Assembly: GCF_036711975.1 (NCBI RefSeq)
Contig: NC_091972.1
Span: forward strand, 11,103,001 to 11,167,000
Origin: Onthophagus taurus
Taxonomy: Eukaryota; Arthropoda; Insecta; Coleoptera; Scarabaeidae
Reading direction: 5' to 3'
DNA length: 64,000 nucleotides
Shown: positions 61,001 through 64,000 of the stretch, one piece after another
How positions within the stretch are numbered: the first letter of the stretch is position 1
Layout of the letters: each line of letters starts with the position of its first letter
Program-made: the position numbers and the translations under genes
Notes under the pieces: generated by a model
The model's input: the letters and a program-made list of their open reading frames with translations, nothing else
What the model was told of the DNA's origin: nothing
The model's database searches: none

Positions 61001-63937
61001 GAAATAGTAACTCTGTGATATACACTTAACACAACGATATCCGGGAATCCAACCCAAATCAACTGCTTGGAAGGCAACTATGCTAACCATTACACCACGT
61101 CTGCAGATGAAGTGAAAGTTTGCGAGTAATGGATGTAGCTTCCTATTGAGAGAAAGAAAAAGATTTGTTAATAAAATTAATGCGATGGCCGGGAATCGAA
61201 CCCAGATCAACTGCTTGGAAGGCAACTATGCTAACCATTACACCGCTATCGCTTATATCTTTCTGCAGATGAAGTGAAAGTCTGCGAGTAACAAATGTAG
61301 CTTACTATTGAGAGAAAGAAAAAGATTTGTTAATAAAATTAATGCAATGGCCGGGAATCGAACCCAGATCAACTGCTTGGAAGGCAACTATGCTAACCAT
61401 TACACCACCAACGCTTATATCTTTCTGCAGATGAAGTGAAATTATGCGAGTAATGGATGTAGCTTCCTATTGAGCGAAAAATAAGATTTTTTTAATAAAA
61501 TTAATGCGATGGCCGGGAATCGAACCCAGATCAACTGCTTGGAAGGCAACTATGCTAACCATTACACCACCAACGCTTATATCTTTCTGCAGATGAGGTG
61601 AAACTTTGCGAGTAATGGATGTAACTTACTATTAAGAGAAAAAACAAGATTTGTTAACAAAATTAATGCGATGGCCGGGAATCGAACCCAGATCAACTGC
61701 TTGGAAGGCAACTATGCTAACCATTACACCACCATCGCTTATATTTTTGTGCAGAGGAAGTGAAAGTCTGCGAGTAATAGATGTAGCTGAATATTGAGAG
61801 AAAAAAAATTTCTTAATAAAATTAATGCGATGGCCGGGAATCGAACCCAGATCAACTGCTTGGAAGGCAACTATGCTAACCATTACACCACCAACGCTTA
61901 TATCTTTCTGCAGATGAGGTGAAACTTTGCGAGTAATGGATGTAGCTTCCTGTTGAGCGAAAAATAAGATTTTAAGGCAACTATGCTAACCATTACACCA
62001 CCATCGCTTATATCTTTCTGCAGATGAAGTCTAAGTCTGCGAGTAACAGATGTAGCTTACTATTGAGAGAAAAAAAAATGTATTAATAAAATTAATGCGA
62101 TGGCCGGCAATCGAACCCAGATCAACTGCTTGGAAGGCAACTATGCTAACTCTTACACCACCAACGCTTATATCTTTCTGCAAATGAGGGGAAACTTTGC
62201 GAGTAATGGATGTAGCTTCCTATTGAGCGAAAAATAAGATTTTCTTAATAAAATTAATGCGATGGCCGGGAATCGAACCCAGATCAACTGCTTGGAAGGC
62301 AACTATGCTAACCATTACACCACCAATGCTTATATCTTTCTGCAAATGAGGGGAAACTTTGCGAGTAATGGATGTAGCTTACTATTGAAGGAAAAAATGT
62401 TTTTTCCTGATGTGGCGAATATCTGGACGACAGAAAACTTTCGCCGGACAGTTCCGAAACTTGTTTCCTGAAACGTCGCAAAAAACACGTTTGCATGTTT
62501 CACCGGGAGCAATAAAGTTTTAAAAACTTTACCTAACACCACCATTATTTTCGTCATCGTCACCAGAGGAAGTGCAAGAGGGAAATCGATGAACCGCGTT
62601 AATATCAAACCCGCTTTTTATTTCTTTGCTTTAATTCATCAGATTTTCAGTCCTGCTCTTATCATATTTAGCTTATATGGTAGATCTTTGTGCCACATCG
62701 AATCAGAAGCCTTTTGGACATCCAAAACTACGTGGAATTGCGAAACCAGAATCAATAGAGGATGGAATGTTTATCTTCCGGTCTTTAGATGATTTTCAAA
62801 TATATTAAAAAAAAATTATATTTACTGTATGCATTGAATTTGGTTAGTTATAAAATTTTTATTAATTGTTGTAATAACTAAAATCTAAATTGAGATAAAT
62901 GTTGACTTGAAATCATTTTGTAATTCACGAAAGTCCAAAGATAATATGAAATATTTAGGTCAACGACGAACGTCGAGTTGTGTTTAAAACACTTCGATAA
63001 AATTTGAAAGAAAAACCTTTTTTTTGTATATCTACATTTATAAGAGTCTCCGAAAGCGAATGTTAATGACCCGATTCGAATAAAAATACATGACCATGAG
63101 GTGAAATTTGTCGATTCGTTCGTAAAGTGTTTCGATGATGTCATTCGATTATTTATGATTCATATAACCGCGTATTTATAACTTTTCTTTCGAAAGAAAA
63201 TGTTAACTATATTTTTGTATGCAACTCAACAATTTCTTTGATTAATTTATTAATAACTTCATTAAATTTTTAACACGTGTTAAAATTTAACTTTCGTATG
63301 AATTATTTAAATAACTTTCATTTTCTTTTTTTTTCAGAGTTATTTTGTAACAGATTATGACCCAACGATAGAAGATTCATACACAAAACAATGCGTGATA
63401 GACGATATACCAGCAAAATTAGATAGTACGTTTTTTACATCACAAAATAGATAGTAAGTTACCGATTTAATTCAGTTTTAGATACAGCTGGGCAAGAAGA
63501 ATTCAGTGCAATGCGAGAACAATACATGCGATCGGGTGAAGGATTTTTATTAGTATTTTCAGTCACGGAAAAATCTAGTTTCGAAGAAATCTATAAATTT
63601 CATAAACAAATTCTTAGAGTTAAAGATAGAGATGAGTTTCCAATGTTAATGGTTGGAAATAAGGTAATTAATAAACAATTAATATAATATTGACTAACTT
63701 GTTTTTTTTTTTTAGATTGATTTAGAATCACAAAGAGTTGTTTGGCAAGAAGAAGCTCAAGCTTTGGCGAGAAATTTAAAAATTCCTTATATGGAATGTA
63801 GTGCAAAAATGCGAATGAACGTCGATAACGCTTTTTACGAGTTGGTCAGGGTCGTGCGGAAGTTTCAAGCTTCTGAACGGCCCCCAATAGACCCTACTCT
63901 TAAAGAGAAAAGCAAAAAGAAGTGTTGTATTTTGTAA
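58026..63937 (+). CDS. Ras64B: Ras-like small GTPase, R-Ras2/Ras64B type (complete)
   Basis: Membrane-anchored signalling GTPase. Exons 58026-58130, 63338-63425, 63476-63663 and 63716-63937 give 200 residues with all phases consistent. The P-loop GGGGVGKS is at residues 20-27. Exon 2 begins [19 protein letters not shown] (switch I and effector region). Exon 3 has [20 protein letters not shown] (switch II) and ends MLMVGNK. Exon 4 supplies the D of the NK-x-D motif (as NKID) and ECSAK. The C-terminus is KKKCCIL, a CAAX box ending in L (favours geranylgeranylation), with a second Cys upstream and a lysine-rich stretch. The [18 protein letters not shown] and [15 protein letters not shown] blocks point to the R-Ras2/Ras64B subgroup rather than Ras85D. 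Intron 1 (5.2 kb) contains retrotransposon relics and a tRNA-Gly array on the other strand. Confidence 0.96.
58131..59670. other. Ras64B intron 1, proximal part
   Basis: AT-rich, no exon recognised. A GC-richer block at 58930-59130 has no transposon signature and could be an intronic enhancer. Confidence 0.3.
59680..60540 (-). mobile_element. non-LTR reverse transcriptase C-terminal remnant
   Basis: Minus strand: ILTIASGS, then [39 protein letters not shown] and a K-S-R-K block (60170-60420). This matches the F-K-Y-L-G-x-x-I-S/N-S, then I-x-x-R-I, region following YADD in insect non-LTR elements. The part from 59680 to 60000 may hold another related scrap. Confidence 0.65.
61033..61098 (-). 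pseudogene. tRNA-Gly pseudogene (truncated, unit 1 of the array)
   Basis: Matches tRNA-Gly(UCC) from the T-arm to the D-arm but lacks the last 5' acceptor bases. It carries changes in the acceptor 3' strand and T-arm (ATATCCGGGAATCCAACC on the plus strand), so it cannot form a full cloverleaf. Confidence 0.85.
61181..61252 (-). tRNA. tRNA-Gly (anticodon TCC), unit 2, probably impaired
   Basis: Full-length 72-nt copy. The 5' acceptor strand GCGATAG makes one A-C mismatch with CCATCGC, and position 8, nearly always T, is C. Anticodon loop CTTCCAA is intact. Possibly a pseudogene. Confidence 0.7.
61343..61414 (-). tRNA. tRNA-Gly (anticodon TCC), unit 3
   Basis: 72 nt with intact D-arm, anticodon and T-arm. 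Acceptor strands GCGTTGG and CCATTGC give one T-T mismatch and one G-T pair. Activity is uncertain. Confidence 0.75.
61505..61576 (-). tRNA. tRNA-Gly (anticodon TCC), unit 4
   Basis: 72 nt with intact body. Acceptor strands GCGTTGG and CCATCGC leave one T-T mismatch at the fourth pair. Confidence 0.78.
61667..61738 (-). tRNA. tRNA-Gly (anticodon TCC), unit 5, fully paired
   Basis: 72 nt. The only copy with a completely paired acceptor stem (GCGATGG with CCATCGC). Other parts: D-arm GGTTAGCAT region, anticodon loop CTTCCAA, T-arm with GGGTTCGATTCCC. A T-rich trailer follows on the minus strand. Most likely the functional gene of the array. Confidence 0.94.
61826..61897 (-). tRNA. tRNA-Gly (anticodon TCC), unit 6
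   Basis: Same as unit 4: intact body, acceptor GCGTTGG/CCATCGC with one T-T mismatch. Confidence 0.78.
61974..62007 (-). pseudogene. tRNA-Gly 5'-half pseudogene (unit 7)
   Basis: Only the 5' half from acceptor through D-arm to the start of the anticodon loop remains. On the plus strand it begins abruptly after TAAGATTTT, so the 3' half has been deleted together with part of the spacer. Confidence 0.88.
62096..62167 (-). tRNA. tRNA-Gly (anticodon TCC), unit 8, degenerate
   Basis: Full length but with a T-stem change (GATTGCCGG instead of GATTCCCGG), a D-loop change (TAAGAGTTAG for TAATGGTTAG) and an acceptor mismatch. Probably a pseudogene. Confidence 0.6.
62258..62329 (-). tRNA. tRNA-Gly (anticodon TCC), unit 9, acceptor mismatched
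   Basis: Body intact, but acceptor strands GCATTGG and CCATCGC produce two adjacent mismatches. Doubtful function. Confidence 0.6.
62396..62620. other. GC-richer unique block after the tRNA-Gly array
   Basis: A minus-strand frame (62330-62608) is open, with an [19 protein letters not shown] stretch of normal-looking composition, but no family is recognised. It may belong to the retrotransposon scrap that follows or be conserved noncoding sequence. Confidence 0.3.
62625..62795 (-). mobile_element. Jockey reverse transcriptase scrap
   Basis: The minus strand reads [20 protein letters not shown] and then RAGLKI, a match to the first catalytic RT motif D-V-x-K-A-F-D-x-x-W-H-x-G-L-x-Y-K-L. It ends abruptly on both sides. 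Confidence 0.7.
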
Positions 63938-64000
63938 TTTATTCATAATTCGGCTAAAGGACTGTTTAGGTAAAACGCTACATCACATAATTTTTTCTCT

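Larger units (their letters stand above)
61033..62395 (-). repeat. tandem tRNA-Gly array, 162-bp unit
   Basis: Nine units (seven full-length tRNA copies, two broken) start at 61033, 61181, 61343, 61505, 61667, 61826, 61974, 62096 and 62258. Most starts are 162 bp apart. The spacer is conserved: TTATATCTTTCTGCAGATGA, then GCGAGTAATGGATGTAGCTT, then TTAATAAAATTAATGC. The array is antisense to Ras64B inside its first intron. Confidence 0.93.

Noticed and set aside
60986-61883. Minus-strand frames reading [12 protein letters not shown] repeatedly
   Set aside because: Translations of the tRNA-Gly genes and their spacers, not protein-coding.

Overview
This is an AT-rich piece of an insect nuclear genome. 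The genes have short introns, the coding exons match insect families, and there are many decayed insect-type transposons. The gene set and repeat types fit a beetle, but that placement is inference. No operons, CRISPR arrays or prokaryotic features are present.

Layout, left to right. 1-4.5 kb: transposon debris around a tandem pair of tRNA-His genes. 6.2-15.2 kb (minus): the first two coding exons of glutamate decarboxylase (Gad1), whose remaining exons lie beyond the left edge. Its 8.7 kb first intron holds several non-LTR retrotransposon remnants and an intron-containing tRNA-Ile(UAU) on the opposite strand. 15.2-26.2 kb: a gene desert with Jockey, PIF/Harbinger, pogo/Tigger and Tc1/mariner remnants and a TA-flanked element full of palindromes. 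26.3-26.95 kb (plus): an intact single-exon gene for a small secreted protein with four cysteine modules. 29.6-35.8 kb (minus): a complete ten-exon NRF-6-like membrane acyltransferase. 39.7-50.1 kb (minus): a complete lipin (phosphatidate phosphatase) with two alternative last exons and one probable GC-AG intron. 56.5-57.5 kb (plus): a complete two-exon MAT1 (CDK-activating kinase assembly factor). 58.0-63.9 kb (plus): a complete four-exon Ras64B/R-Ras2-type small GTPase whose first intron carries an antisense tandem array of tRNA-Gly(UCC) genes and pseudogenes.

The genes look like independent neighbours, not one pathway: neurotransmitter synthesis (Gad1), lipid handling (NRF-6-like, lipin), transcription and cell cycle (MAT1) and signalling (Ras64B). 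Exon boundaries were derived by hand from reading-frame continuity and GT-AG (once GC-AG) signals. Exon lengths and phases add up for all models given.

Most of the rest is transposon relics. The most interesting non-genic structures are a family with pogo-like terminal repeats that carries arrays of CTAG-rich palindromes (two large copies and one short one, one of which has inflated a lipin intron from about 75 bp to about 2.1 kb), two R1/Jockey-type insertions with intact target-site duplications, a perfect 35-bp hairpin, and the tRNA-Gly array with mixed acceptor-stem sequences.
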